From positions 1 through 64,000 of the forward strand of contig CAZORL010000004.1 of the NCBI GenBank assembly GCA_964582375.1: DNA of 64,000 nucleotides, read 5' to 3'. The number at the start of each line of letters is the position of its first letter. The first letter of the stretch is position 1. Under the pieces are notes generated by a model, which was not told the DNA's origin, searched no databases, and saw nothing but the letters and a program-made list of their open reading frames with translations. The DNA is from CAKSQF01 sp964582375 (lineage in GTDB: Bacteria; Bacillota; Clostridia; Oscillospirales; CAG-272). Below, piece by piece: positions 45,362 through 53,492 of this stretch. Position numbers and translations under genes: made by a program.

Positions 45362-45404
45362 ACAAAAAGATCAGTTCACCGCTAAGATGAACTGATCTTT
45401 TTGT
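45362..45404. terminator. Bidirectional terminator between aspS and the feo operon
   Basis: A 17-bp perfect inverted repeat with a 9-nt loop and T-rich arms on both strands, fitting convergent genes. Confidence 0.85.
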
Positions 45405-45411
45405 ATGTGTC

Positions 45412-45591
45412 TTATTTTTTGTGGCATGCGCCCGACATTGCGCACTTTGCACAACCGCCGCAGCAGGAGCTCTTACCGATCTTTTTGTCTTTGATAAGAC
45501 TTGCGATTATCAGCGTTACTATACCGATAAGCAGCACGCAAACCGCAACCGTTACGATACTTGAAAGGTTTGATGCTATCCATTCGAGCAT
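45412..45591 (-). CDS. FeoB-associated cysteine-rich membrane peptide
   Basis: A 59-residue protein translated directly from the sequence: an N-terminal membrane helix (SIVTVAVCVLLIGIVTLIIA) followed by a basic stretch and a cysteine cluster SSCCGGCAKCAMSGACHKK. This matches the FeoB-associated Cys-rich family (P12-like). It starts 12 bp after the feoB stop, with AAGGAGG 9 nt upstream of ATG 45591. Iron relay or FeoB stabilisation is inferred. Confidence 0.88.
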   Translation of the reverse strand: MLEWIASNLSSIVTVAVCVLLIGIVTLIIASLIKDKKIGKSSCCGGCAKCAMSGACHKK

Positions 45592-45603
45592 GGGATGTCC
45601 TCC

Positions 45604-48111
45604 TTACGCCTTGTTGCTTTTCTTTGCGGGACGGAATGTCAGATATACCATTGACGCCAAAAGGACGATCGCAATGACAAGTCCGACGATGCCGAGCGCA
45701 CCCGAGAGCGATCCCGTGAAGAGATTTCCGATGTTGTAGATCATAAACGCGATGGCGTAAGCAAAGAGACACTGATATCCGACAGCGAACCATGTCCACT
45801 TTGCACTGTTCATCTCACGCTTGATAGCACCGATCGCCGCAAAGCAGGGGGCGCAGAGCAGGTTGAATACGAAGAAGCTGTAGCCGGCTGTCTGAGTGAA
45901 CGCCGCCGCGATGTTCTGATAGACCGTTCCGTCGCCGCCGCCGTAGAGAATGCCGAGCGTGCCGACGATGTTCTCTTTTGCGACAAGACCTGTGACCGAT
46001 GCGACAGCACCCTGCCATGTTCCCCATCCGAGGGGTCTGAATATCCATGCAAATACCGAACCGATGGTCGCAAGGATCGAGCTGTCGATCTCCTCATCGG
46101 AGAGCATGCGGAACGTTCCGTCAACTACACCGAAGTATGTTGTGAACCAGATAACGATGGTGGAAAGAAGAATGATCGTTCCGGCCTTCTTGATAAATGA
46201 CCAACCGCGCTCCCACATGGAACGAAGCAGTGCACCGATCGTGGGAATGTGGTATGCGGGAAGCTCCATAACGAAGGGGGCCGGATCGCCCGAGAACATG
46301 CGTGTCTTCTTGAGCATAACGCCCGAGATAATGATCGCCGCCATGCCGATGAAATATGCCGATGTTGCGACCCATGCCGAACCGCCGAAGAGTGCGCCGG
46401 CTATCATCGAAATAAAAGGAACCTTTGCTCCGCAGGGAATGAATGTTGTCGTGATGACCGTCATGCGGCGATCACGCTCGTTTTCGATCGTGCGCGATGC
46501 CATGATTCCGGGGACGCCGCAACCCGTGCCGACGAGCATTGGGATGAACGATTTGCCCGACAGACCGAACTTTCTGAATATACGGTCAAGCACGAATGCA
46601 ATTCTTGCCATGTAACCGCAGGATTCAAGGAATGCAAGGAGAAGGAAGAGCACGAGCATCTGCGGAACAAATCCGAGGACCGCACCCACACCTGCTACTA
46701 TGCCGTCGAGAATAAGTCCCGAAAGCCACTCGGGACAGAGCGGCTCCTCTTCGTCAACCCTCAGCGCATTGCCGATGAGTACGGGAATGCCGTTTACCCA
46801 TGCACCGTATTCGTCGGGCGAGGGCTCGGCAAACTCGGTGTTTTCTTTTTCAAAGTATTCGACCGCCTCAAGATAGGTCATGCCGATGCATTCGTCCTCG
46901 TTTGCATCCGAGGGAATTTCGGAGTAGTAGACCTTCATTTCGCTCTCGGCAAGCGTTTCTTCGTCCTCGACAGTGATACTGCCGACCGCATTGTCGCTCT
47001 CGGGCTTGTAGTTTTTCAGTGCCTCAAATGCTGCCGCAGGATCGAAATCGTCGGCATCTGTGTCGATCTCGACAAACGCACCGATCGCGTTAAGTGCATC
47101 CGCATAAGCGTCGGACGCATCTGCGTATTCGGATGAGCCTATGCCAAACATGTGCCATCCGTCGCCGAACAGACCATCATTCGTCCAGTCGGTCGCCATA
47201 GCTCCGACCGTGACCATCGAAATGTAGTATACAAGGAACATGATAGCCGCAAATATCGGAAGTCCGAGCCATCTGCTTGTGACGACCTTGTCGATCTTGT
47301 CGGACGCTGTCAGTGCACCGACCTTCTTTTTCTTGTAACAGCCGTCGATTATCGATCCTATGTAGCTGTATCTCTCACCCGTGATGATCGACTCGGCATC
47401 GTCGTCAAGCTCACTCTCTGCCGCTTTGATGTCAGCCTCGATGTGCTCAAGCGTTGTCTTGGCTATGTTAAGCTCGCTGATTACCCTCTCGTCACGCTCG
47501 AAGATCTTGATGGCGTACCATCTCTGTTTGTCCTCGGGCATGTCGTGAAGGACAGCCTCCTCAATGTGCGCAAGCGCGTGCTCGACAACACCCGAGAATG
47601 AGTGCTGAGGCTTTGTTGACTTGCCGCCTGCTGCCGAGATCGCCGCCTCGGCAGCCTCGGTAACGCCTGCTCCCTTGAGGGCGGATATCTCGACTACCTT
47701 GCATCCGAGCTTTTTCGAAAGGGCGGATGTGTCGATCTTGTCACCGCGCTTTTTAACGACGTCCATCATGTTGATGGCAACAACGACCGGGATGCCAAGC
47801 TCGACAAGCTGTGTCGTAAGATAAAGGTTTCTTTCAAGGTTCGTGCCGTCAACGATGTTGAGTATCGCATCCGGACGTTCGCCTGTCAGATACTTTCTCG
47901 CAACTACCTCCTCGGGAGTGTAAGGCGACAGTGAATAAATGCCGGGAAGGTCGGTGATCGTTACATCACCATGCCCTCTAAGCTTGCCTTCCTTCTTTTC
48001 GACGGTTACGCCCGGCCAGTTGCCGACAAATTGGTTTGATCCCGTCAGAGCGTTGAACAGTGTTGTCTTACCGCTGTTGGGGTTGCCCGCAAGTGCAATT
48101 TTCAGTTTCAT
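45604..48111 (-). CDS. feoB: Ferrous iron transporter FeoB
   Basis: An 835-residue GTPase permease for ferrous iron. The G domain has GNPNSGKTT (9-17), DLPG (54-57) and NMMD (114-117), followed by a GDI region. The membrane part carries the GCGVPGIMASR and CGAKVPFISMI motifs with the conserved cysteines. Between the first membrane helix and the next, about 320-455, there is an acidic insert of roughly 130 residues not usual in FeoB (many are 650-770 residues). It is third in the feoA-feoA-feoB operon. Confidence 0.95.
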   Translation of the reverse strand: MKLKIALAGNPNSGKTTLFNALTGSNQFVGNWPGVTVEKKEGKLRGHGDVTITDLPGIYSLSPYTPEEVVARKYLTGERPDAILNIVDGTNLERNLYLTTQLVELGIPVVVAINMMDVVKKRGDKIDTSALSKKLGCKVVEISALKGAGVTEAAEAAISAAGGKSTKPQHSFSGVVEHALAHIEEAVLHDMPEDKQRWYAIKIFERDERVISELNIAKTTLEHIEADIKAAESELDDDAESIITGERYSYIGSIIDGCYKKKKVGALTASDKIDKVVTSRWLGLPIFAAIMFLVYYISMVTVGAMATDWTNDGLFGDGWHMFGIGSSEYADASDAYADALNAIGAFVEIDTDADDFDPAAAFEALKNYKPESDNAVGSITVEDEETLAESEMKVYYSEIPSDANEDECIGMTYLEAVEYFEKENTEFAEPSPDEYGAWVNGIPVLIGNALRVDEEEPLCPEWLSGLILDGIVAGVGAVLGFVPQMLVLFLLLAFLESCGYMARIAFVLDRIFRKFGLSGKSFIPMLVGTGCGVPGIMASRTIENERDRRMTVITTTFIPCGAKVPFISMIAGALFGGSAWVATSAYFIGMAAIIISGVMLKKTRMFSGDPAPFVMELPAYHIPTIGALLRSMWERGWSFIKKAGTIILLSTIVIWFTTYFGVVDGTFRMLSDEEIDSSILATIGSVFAWIFRPLGWGTWQGAVASVTGLVAKENIVGTLGILYGGGDGTVYQNIAAAFTQTAGYSFFVFNLLCAPCFAAIGAIKREMNSAKWTWFAVGYQCLFAYAIAFMIYNIGNLFTGSLSGALGIVGLVIAIVLLASMVYLTFRPAKKSNKA

Positions 48112-48134
48112 ACGATGTTTCCTCTCCTCTCGGT

Positions 48135-48356
48135 TTATTCGACTTCGATCATCGCCGCGTCGGCTTTTCTGATCGAAAGCTCGTATCCGCGCACGGTGAT
48201 CTCAATCGGATCGCCGAGCGGTGCGATTTTGCGAACCGATACCTCGGTTCCCTTGGTAAGCCCCATGTCCATAATGCGACGCTTCGTCGCACCAATACCG
48301 GTGAGCTTTACTATCTTTACAAGCTCGCCGATGTTTGCATCTTTAAGTGTTTTCAC
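48135..48356 (-). CDS. feoA: FeoA domain protein, second copy
   Basis: A 73-residue SH3-like FeoA. It has GIGATKRRIMDMGLTKGTEV and ends AAMIEVE. FeoA partners FeoB at its cytoplasmic G domain. It lies 23 bp before feoB. Confidence 0.9.
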   Translation of the reverse strand: MKTLKDANIGELVKIVKLTGIGATKRRIMDMGLTKGTEVSVRKIAPLGDPIEITVRGYELSIRKADAAMIEVE

Positions 48357-48387
48357 CTTTCTGCCTCCTGTTGTATATAAATATTAT

Positions 48388-48600
48388 TTATACCATGATC
48401 TTTTGCGCCATTTCGCGACTTATGGCAACTCGACCCTCTTTGATCTTTACGATCACGTTGCCTCCGAGCGATGTGACGATCTGCGTGCTCTCTCCCGGCA
48501 CAAATCCGAGGTCCGCAAGATGTTGTCTCGTTTCGGTCGAACCGCCGACCTTTTTGATTATCATTTCACAGCCGTTGTCGGCAAGCGTAAGCGGAATCAT
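48388..48600 (-). CDS. feoA: FeoA domain protein, first copy
   Basis: A 70-residue SH3-like FeoA paralogue: KKVGGSTETRQHLADLGFVPGE and IVKIKEGRVAISREMAQ. It is the first gene after the iron-box promoter. Two small FeoA copies are common in Clostridia. Confidence 0.9.
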   Translation of the reverse strand: MIPLTLADNGCEMIIKKVGGSTETRQHLADLGFVPGESTQIVTSLGGNVIVKIKEGRVAISREMAQKIMV

Positions 48601-48617
48601 TTTATCACTCCCATGAC

Positions 48618-48635
48618 GGTTAGCTAAAACTAACC
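48618..48635. promoter_or_regulatory. DtxR-like operator 1 of the feo operon
   Basis: GGTTAG-N6-CTAACC, 18 bp, 18 bp before the feoA start. It matches the core of DtxR/IdeR iron-box palindromes. Confidence 0.75.
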
Positions 48636-48653
48636 TTAGATTGTAAATAAACG

Positions 48654-48671
48654 GATTAGCCTCGCCTAACC
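48654..48671. promoter_or_regulatory. DtxR-like operator 2 of the feo operon
   Basis: GATTAG-N6-CTAACC, one mismatch from operator 1. Centre-to-centre distance is 36 bp. Confidence 0.7.
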
Positions 48672-48687
48672 CAAAACCTTTATAAAT

Positions 48688-48705
48688 GGTTAGCCTTAAC
48701 TAACC
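48688..48705. promoter_or_regulatory. DtxR-like operator 3 of the feo operon
   Basis: GGTTAG-N6-CTAACC, 34 bp from operator 2. It starts about 8 bp after the -10 box, so it covers the likely transcription start. Confidence 0.75.
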
Positions 48706-48712
48706 ATCCGAT

Positions 48713-48741
48713 ATAATACAACATTTTTTTAATTTTGTCAA
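48713..48741 (-). promoter_or_regulatory. Promoter of the feo operon
   Basis: On the minus strand TTGACA (48736-48741), 17-bp spacer, TATTAT (48713-48718). The three iron-box operators follow downstream, so binding would block initiation or elongation. Confidence 0.82.
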
Positions 48742-48762
48742 GGGGTTTTTGAAAAAAAGTTT
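48732..48762. repeat. 31-bp promoter-associated repeat, copy 2
   Basis: Identical to 35304-35334, covering the -35 region and upstream A/T tract of the feo promoter. Confidence 0.85.
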
Positions 48763-48875
48763 ATTTTTTTGAGAATTTTTCAGAAGAGCACAAAAAATCG
48801 ATCGGTCACCCGAACAAAGGACACCCCGGTTTTTTTCATCATCATTTCCCGATGCCCAAGGCGGATGAGGCGTCA

Positions 48876-48922
48876 ATCAAAAAAGCCGTCCGAAACGCCG
48901 AAAAAGCATTCAAGACAGCTTT
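48876..48922 (-). terminator. Possible terminator of the PAP2 gene
   Basis: A 9-bp stem with one wobble and a 23-nt loop, then T-rich on the minus strand. The long loop makes this moderate. Confidence 0.5.
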
Positions 48923-48942
48923 ACCGAATCCTTGCCAAAGGA

Positions 48943-49512
48943 TCAAAGGGTTATGTTCTTCTTTTCTTTGAGATATTTTTCAAGCATGCCGCAGAGAAGT
49001 GCTCCGAGGAAGCCGACAACTATGCCGACAACTATGCCGCCAAGGACATCGGTCGGGAAGTGAATGTAGAGATAGAGTCGCGAGAAAGCGATAAGGATGG
49101 CGATTATCGTTGCAGGGATGCCGAACTTAAAATTCTTCTTAAAGAGCAGTGCACAGCAGGATGCAAAGGATGCCGCAGTGTGTCCGGACGGGAAAGAGTA
49201 GTCGGACGGCGGATCTGCGTGGATCAGTGCTTTGATCTTGTCAAGCATGTCGGGGTTCAGCGTATAAGGTCTGATCCTGTGCACGATCGGCTTAAGTATC
49301 AGGTTACAGCAAAGCAGATCGAGGATAAGTGCGATGCCCATTGCAACGCCGAGCGGTCTTGTTTTTTTTATGATGATGAAAACAAGTGCAAGTGCGATCC
49401 AAAAGATACCTGCATCTCCGAGATGGGTAATGATCGGCAAAACGACGTCAAATAGGGCATTGTGCAGATTTTTCCAAATGAAATCCAAAATACCGAGTTC
49501 AAATTGATTCAT
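48943..49512 (-). CDS. PAP2-family membrane phosphatase
   Basis: A 189-residue phosphatase with about five membrane helices and the PAP2 triad motifs KPIVHRIRP, PSGHT and SRLYLYIHFPTD. It may dephosphorylate undecaprenyl diphosphate or phosphatidic acid; the sequence alone cannot decide. ATG 49512 is preceded by AAAGGAAAA. Confidence 0.9.
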   Translation of the reverse strand: MNQFELGILDFIWKNLHNALFDVVLPIITHLGDAGIFWIALALVFIIIKKTRPLGVAMGIALILDLLCCNLILKPIVHRIRPYTLNPDMLDKIKALIHADPPSDYSFPSGHTAASFASCCALLFKKNFKFGIPATIIAILIAFSRLYLYIHFPTDVLGGIVVGIVVGFLGALLCGMLEKYLKEKKNITL

Positions 49513-49554
49513 GATCTTTGTTTTCCTTTCTTTAGCGATCATTCGATTTTCTTC

Positions 49555-49583
49555 ATTATATCACATTGCTTTGAAAAAATCAA
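49555..49583 (-). promoter_or_regulatory. Promoter of the PAP2 gene
   Basis: On the minus strand TTGATT (49578-49583), 17-bp spacer, TATAAT (49555-49560). Confidence 0.75.
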
Positions 49584-49621
49584 TAGCAGAGGCGATAATT
49601 TTATTAAGATGCCGACGCATT

Positions 49622-49654
49622 TTGACAAATAAGTCGGAATTGTCGGTGTAAGAT
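49622..49654 (+). promoter_or_regulatory. Possible Spo0A-controlled promoter of spoIIE
   Basis: TTGACA (49622-49627) and TAAGAT (49649-49654) are separated by 21 bp, the unusual spacing of Spo0A-activated spoIIE/spoIIG promoters in Bacillus. 0A-box-like elements TGACAAA (49623-49629) and TGTCGGT (49641-49647) lie in or at it. Confidence 0.55.
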
Positions 49655-49698
49655 ATGCATATAGATACAAATTACACCCAAAAGGAGCTGATCCCATC

Positions 49699-52086
49699 AT
49701 GACGGAGACAATAGCTCGTATAAAGAAAAGGATAGAAAAAGCCCTCGGAAAAATCTCGGACAAATTCGCGGCACTCGTTTCGGCACTCGGGGGCAAGATC
49801 GATCGACTCTCGCCGCTCCCTCCCGAGCAGACCGCACTGCTTCGCCGACGCGCCGCATACGCAACAGCGTTTATGATCCTTTCATTTTTAATGGGATGCG
49901 CACCGTCCTTGTTTGACAGCCGTCCTTATGCGATAGCTCTCCTTTTCTCTGCCGGGCATCCGAATACCGTGTTTGTTTGGCTTGGTGGCTCGGCAGGTGC
50001 GATCGTCGGCGGACAGTCGCCGATATTATACCTCATCCTACTCGGCGTGTCGGTGATCGTGAGGCTCGCACTCACTTCCGATCGCTTCGGCTCGATGGGA
50101 TATCCGACATTCGGTGAGCCTTTTCGGATGCGAATACTTATGTCCTCGACCGCCTCACTCGTCTTGGAGCTTGCAAGAATGCTGTCCGACGGCTTTTCGC
50201 CCTATCTTCTGCTTCGGGTGCTGTCGGGTGCGCTGATAGCTCCGCTCATGACCGCGGCGTTCATCTTTGCCTTTGACCGATCGGTCCACAGTGCACTTCG
50301 CGAGGGGTCGATCTATCTGGTGATCTATGTTACCGTATCCGCGCTTGCCGGCAAAACGCTCTCGTCATTCTCGTTTGCGCTCATCGTGTCCTTTTTGCTC
50401 ATCCTGCACGTCGCAAATTCGTCCGGGCTTATGCGTGCCTGCCTTGTCGGGCTGGTCTGCGGAATGGGATGCGGCGGGCTCGGGGTCAATCTTGCGGTCG
50501 CGGGTATCACGGCGGGTGCATTTGTGCCATTCGGAATAGGCACGTCTACCTTCCTTACCGCCGCGCTGGCTCTCGGTATAGCTTTCTATTTCGGCGGCAT
50601 TCCTTCGCTTGTCGCTTTCACCGGGGATATCATTTTCGCGAGCCTTCTCTATATTCCGCTCGCAAAATCGGGCGCGCTTGAAAAGGTGAACATTTTTCGC
50701 AAAAATGCGCATGATGATGCCCTGCTCGGCGATCCCGCGACCGAAAAGAGGGCGGCGGAGCTACGTCGCGATAAAATGGACAAGCTGTCAAGGGCGTTTG
50801 GCGAAATATCCGAGATATTCATGCGTCTCGGCACGAGACTTCGTTCCCCCGATGCCGCCGATCTGCGAGGAATATGCGAGGGAGCTATTGACAAGGTCTG
50901 CGCACACTGCCCGATATCCTCGAGTTGTTGGAAGGAAGATTTTATATCGGGCAACGATCGTGCAAGAATGCTCGCCGATCAACTCTCAAAAACGGGTGCA
51001 CTGTCTTGGTCGGAACTGCCCGAGAGTTTCAGACGAAGTTGTCGGCGTTCCGATAAGCTCGTCCGCGAGATAAACGACGGTTATGCGGCGTTTTTGGAGG
51101 GAGTGCTCACCAAAGACAAATCGGAACTGTTTGCACTCGATTACGCCGCACTTGCCGAGATGCTCAGATCGGAGCAAAACGAGTCGGCAAACGATGCTTG
51201 TCTCCCCGATCAGGAGCTTGCCAAAGAGGCGTCTGAGCTTTTTCGCTCGCTCGGAATATCATTTTCGAGTGTTGGTGCATGGGGAAAAAGAAAAAAGACC
51301 GTTATCGTATCGGGGGTCGATGTCAGTTCGTTGACAGTCAGCGCAAGGCTCATATCCGAAGAGCTGTCAAAAAGGGGCAGGTGCAAATTCGGAGAGCCGG
51401 AGTTCAAATTTGAGGGAGATTTCGTCTCAATGACACTCTCCTCTCTGCCATCCTTCAGAGTCGGGGCTGCCGTTTCGTTTCAGCCGCGATCGGGCGAGGA
51501 ATCAAGCGGCGATTCGGTTTCTGCATTTTACACCGATGACGGCAGAGCTTTCGCACTGATATGCGATGGTATGGGCAGCGGTGCCGAGGCGGCGGCAACG
51601 GCAGAGGTGTCCGCGATATTTCTTAAAAAGATGCTTTCTGCCGGCAACGGCAGGGGGATAACGCTCAGACTGCTCTCGAATTTCCTCTGCTCACGTGCTG
51701 CCGAGTGCCATACGACCGTTGATATTGTCGAGATCGATCTCTATACCGGCAGGGCGATATTCTTAAAATGCGGAGCGGCACCGTCGTATGTTTTCAGATC
51801 CGAAAAAATATTCAAGGTTGACAGCAAAAGTCTGCCTATCGGTATCATGAAGGATGTTCATTCCGAAGAAACACCGCTTGATACCGAGTTCGGCGATCTC
51901 TGTGTGCTCGTCAGCGATGGCGTTGGCTCAACCTTCGAAAGCTCGCTCTGGCTCTGCGACCTCGTGAAGAGCGGCAAAGATCGCACTCCTGCCGAGATCG
52001 CCGATGCCGTTCGTGCGCGTGCCGTTGTCGAAAATCGCGGCGCGGATGATGTGTCGGTTGCGGTCATCAAGATAGAGCGAGCATAG
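49699..52086 (+). CDS. spoIIE: Stage II sporulation protein E
   Basis: A 795-residue membrane phosphatase that dephosphorylates SpoIIAA-P to free SigmaF in the forespore. The N-terminal half has about ten membrane segments (50-330), then a central regulatory region, and a C-terminal PP2C-like domain with ICDGMGSGAEAAAT and LVSDGVGS. AAGGAG lies 11 nt before ATG 49699. It acts with spoIIAA, spoIIAB and sigF at 27.7-29.3 kb. Confidence 0.95.
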   Translation: MTETIARIKKRIEKALGKISDKFAALVSALGGKIDRLSPLPPEQTALLRRRAAYATAFMILSFLMGCAPSLFDSRPYAIALLFSAGHPNTVFVWLGGSAGAIVGGQSPILYLILLGVSVIVRLALTSDRFGSMGYPTFGEPFRMRILMSSTASLVLELARMLSDGFSPYLLLRVLSGALIAPLMTAAFIFAFDRSVHSALREGSIYLVIYVTVSALAGKTLSSFSFALIVSFLLILHVANSSGLMRACLVGLVCGMGCGGLGVNLAVAGITAGAFVPFGIGTSTFLTAALALGIAFYFGGIPSLVAFTGDIIFASLLYIPLAKSGALEKVNIFRKNAHDDALLGDPATEKRAAELRRDKMDKLSRAFGEISEIFMRLGTRLRSPDAADLRGICEGAIDKVCAHCPISSSCWKEDFISGNDRARMLADQLSKTGALSWSELPESFRRSCRRSDKLVREINDGYAAFLEGVLTKDKSELFALDYAALAEMLRSEQNESANDACLPDQELAKEASELFRSLGISFSSVGAWGKRKKTVIVSGVDVSSLTVSARLISEELSKRGRCKFGEPEFKFEGDFVSMTLSSLPSFRVGAAVSFQPRSGEESSGDSVSAFYTDDGRAFALICDGMGSGAEAAATAEVSAIFLKKMLSAGNGRGITLRLLSNFLCSRAAECHTTVDIVEIDLYTGRAIFLKCGAAPSYVFRSEKIFKVDSKSLPIGIMKDVHSEETPLDTEFGDLCVLVSDGVGSTFESSLWLCDLVKSGKDRTPAEIADAVRARAVVENRGADDVSVAVIKIERA

Positions 52087-52093
52087 CAGTACA

Positions 52094-52135
52094 CACAAAA
52101 ACAGCTGTCCCCAAAAAAGGACAGCTGTTTTTGTG
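52094..52135. terminator. Bidirectional terminator between spoIIE and acpP
   Basis: A 17-bp perfect stem with an 8-nt loop; T-rich on both strands, fitting the convergent genes. Confidence 0.85.
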
Positions 52136-52190
52136 ATCGTTATCCTCGCTGAAATGCGAGAAACCTGCTCCCCTGAAAGGCGAGACTTCC

Positions 52191-52412
52191 TCAGAGACTT
52201 TCAAGATAATCGACGATGTCGCCGACGCTCGAAAATCCTGCCAGCTTTTCGTCGGGGATGACTATACCGCTTTCTTCCTCGATAGTCATAAGAAGCTGGA
52301 GAATGTCAACCGAGTCCGCACCGAGATCGCCTTTGATCGTTGACTCGCGTGTGATCGTATTGGCATCAACGCCGAGCTGATCGGATAAGAGTTTTTTTAC
52401 CTGTTCAAGCAT
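52191..52412 (-). CDS. acpP: Acyl carrier protein
   Basis: A 73-residue ACP that carries acyl chains on phosphopantetheine. The attachment Ser is S34 in DLGADSVDILQ; the usual DSL reads DSV. ATG 52412 follows AAAGGTAG. It is the last gene of the fakA-degV-plsX operon. Confidence 0.93.
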   Translation of the reverse strand: MLEQVKKLLSDQLGVDANTITRESTIKGDLGADSVDILQLLMTIEEESGIVIPDEKLAGFSSVGDIVDYLESL

Positions 52413-52435
52413 TTGTTTTCTACCTTTCAATATTA

Positions 52436-53491
52436 TTATTCTGCTTTGATCTGTTCGTCGCCGATCGATATGTCGTCGGCGATCTTTTTGCAAAGATCCG
52501 CTTTGCTCATTTTGTATGCCTGCTCCATGCAGATCTCGAACGCATGCGCACCACTGCTTCCGTGTCCCTTCACGATGATCTTGTCAAGTCCGAGAAGGAC
52601 AGAACCGCCGTAATTTTGGTAGTTCATAAATTCCTTTTCGTCATCGAACATCTTTTTCATGAAAAGTGCACCGATCTTGTATTTTGTGCGCGACATTATG
52701 TCCTTTTTCAGACGCTTGAGAATTTCGAGTGCCGTGCCCTCGGTTGCTTTTATAAGTACATTGCCCGAAAAACCGTCGCAGACAACAAGATCATACTTGC
52801 CCGAGAGCAGATCGCGGCTTTCCATGTTGCCGACGAAATTGATCTTCTTGTCGTTTTTTAGAAGTCGATGCGCCTCGCGGTGCAGATCGTCGCCTTTTTC
52901 TTCCTCGACACCGACGTTTAAGAGCGCGACACGCGGAGAGTCTATCTTGTGTACCGTTCGCAGATAAGCGGATGCCATCAGTGCATTTTGATGAAGTCCC
53001 TCGGGGGTATATTCGACCGACGCGCCACTGTCGCAGATGCCGACAATGCCGCCCGACATGGTGGGCAGGATGGGGCAGAATGCCGGGCGTCGTATACCGC
53101 GTATTCTGCCGATACGCAAAATGCAGCCGCCGACAAGCACTCCGGTAGCTCCGGTCGATACGAGCGCATCGACACTGTCATCCTCGCGCAGGCGTTTGAT
53201 CGCACTTACCATGGATGAATCCTTTTTCAGTCTCAGCGCATCGATCGGTCGGTCATTGCCGTCCACCGCATCGGGCTTGTGTACGATCTCGATCCTGTTA
53301 TCGAGCAGATCGGCGGCGGATATCTCGGCAAGCTTGGCTTTTATGACCTCGCTGTCACCAAAAAAGATGACCGACAGATCATCGTGTGCACGCATGGCAC
53401 CAACGGCGCCCTCAATATTTGCACTCGGGCTTTTGTCGCCGCCGAGTGTATCAACGGCGATCTTGATCGTTTTCTTTGTTATTTCGCTCAT
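52436..53491 (-). CDS. plsX: Phosphate acyltransferase PlsX
   Basis: A 351-residue enzyme that interconverts acyl-ACP and acyl-phosphate. It opens with IAVDTLGGDKSPSANI and has STGATGVLVGG, LLNVGVEEEKGD and VVCDGFSGNVLIKATEG. It starts 1 bp after the GNAT gene stop and supplies acyl-phosphate to PlsY. Confidence 0.96.
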   Translation of the reverse strand: MSEITKKTIKIAVDTLGGDKSPSANIEGAVGAMRAHDDLSVIFFGDSEVIKAKLAEISAADLLDNRIEIVHKPDAVDGNDRPIDALRLKKDSSMVSAIKRLREDDSVDALVSTGATGVLVGGCILRIGRIRGIRRPAFCPILPTMSGGIVGICDSGASVEYTPEGLHQNALMASAYLRTVHKIDSPRVALLNVGVEEEKGDDLHREAHRLLKNDKKINFVGNMESRDLLSGKYDLVVCDGFSGNVLIKATEGTALEILKRLKKDIMSRTKYKIGALFMKKMFDDEKEFMNYQNYGGSVLLGLDKIIVKGHGSSGAHAFEICMEQAYKMSKADLCKKIADDISIGDEQIKAE

Positions 53492-53492
53492 C

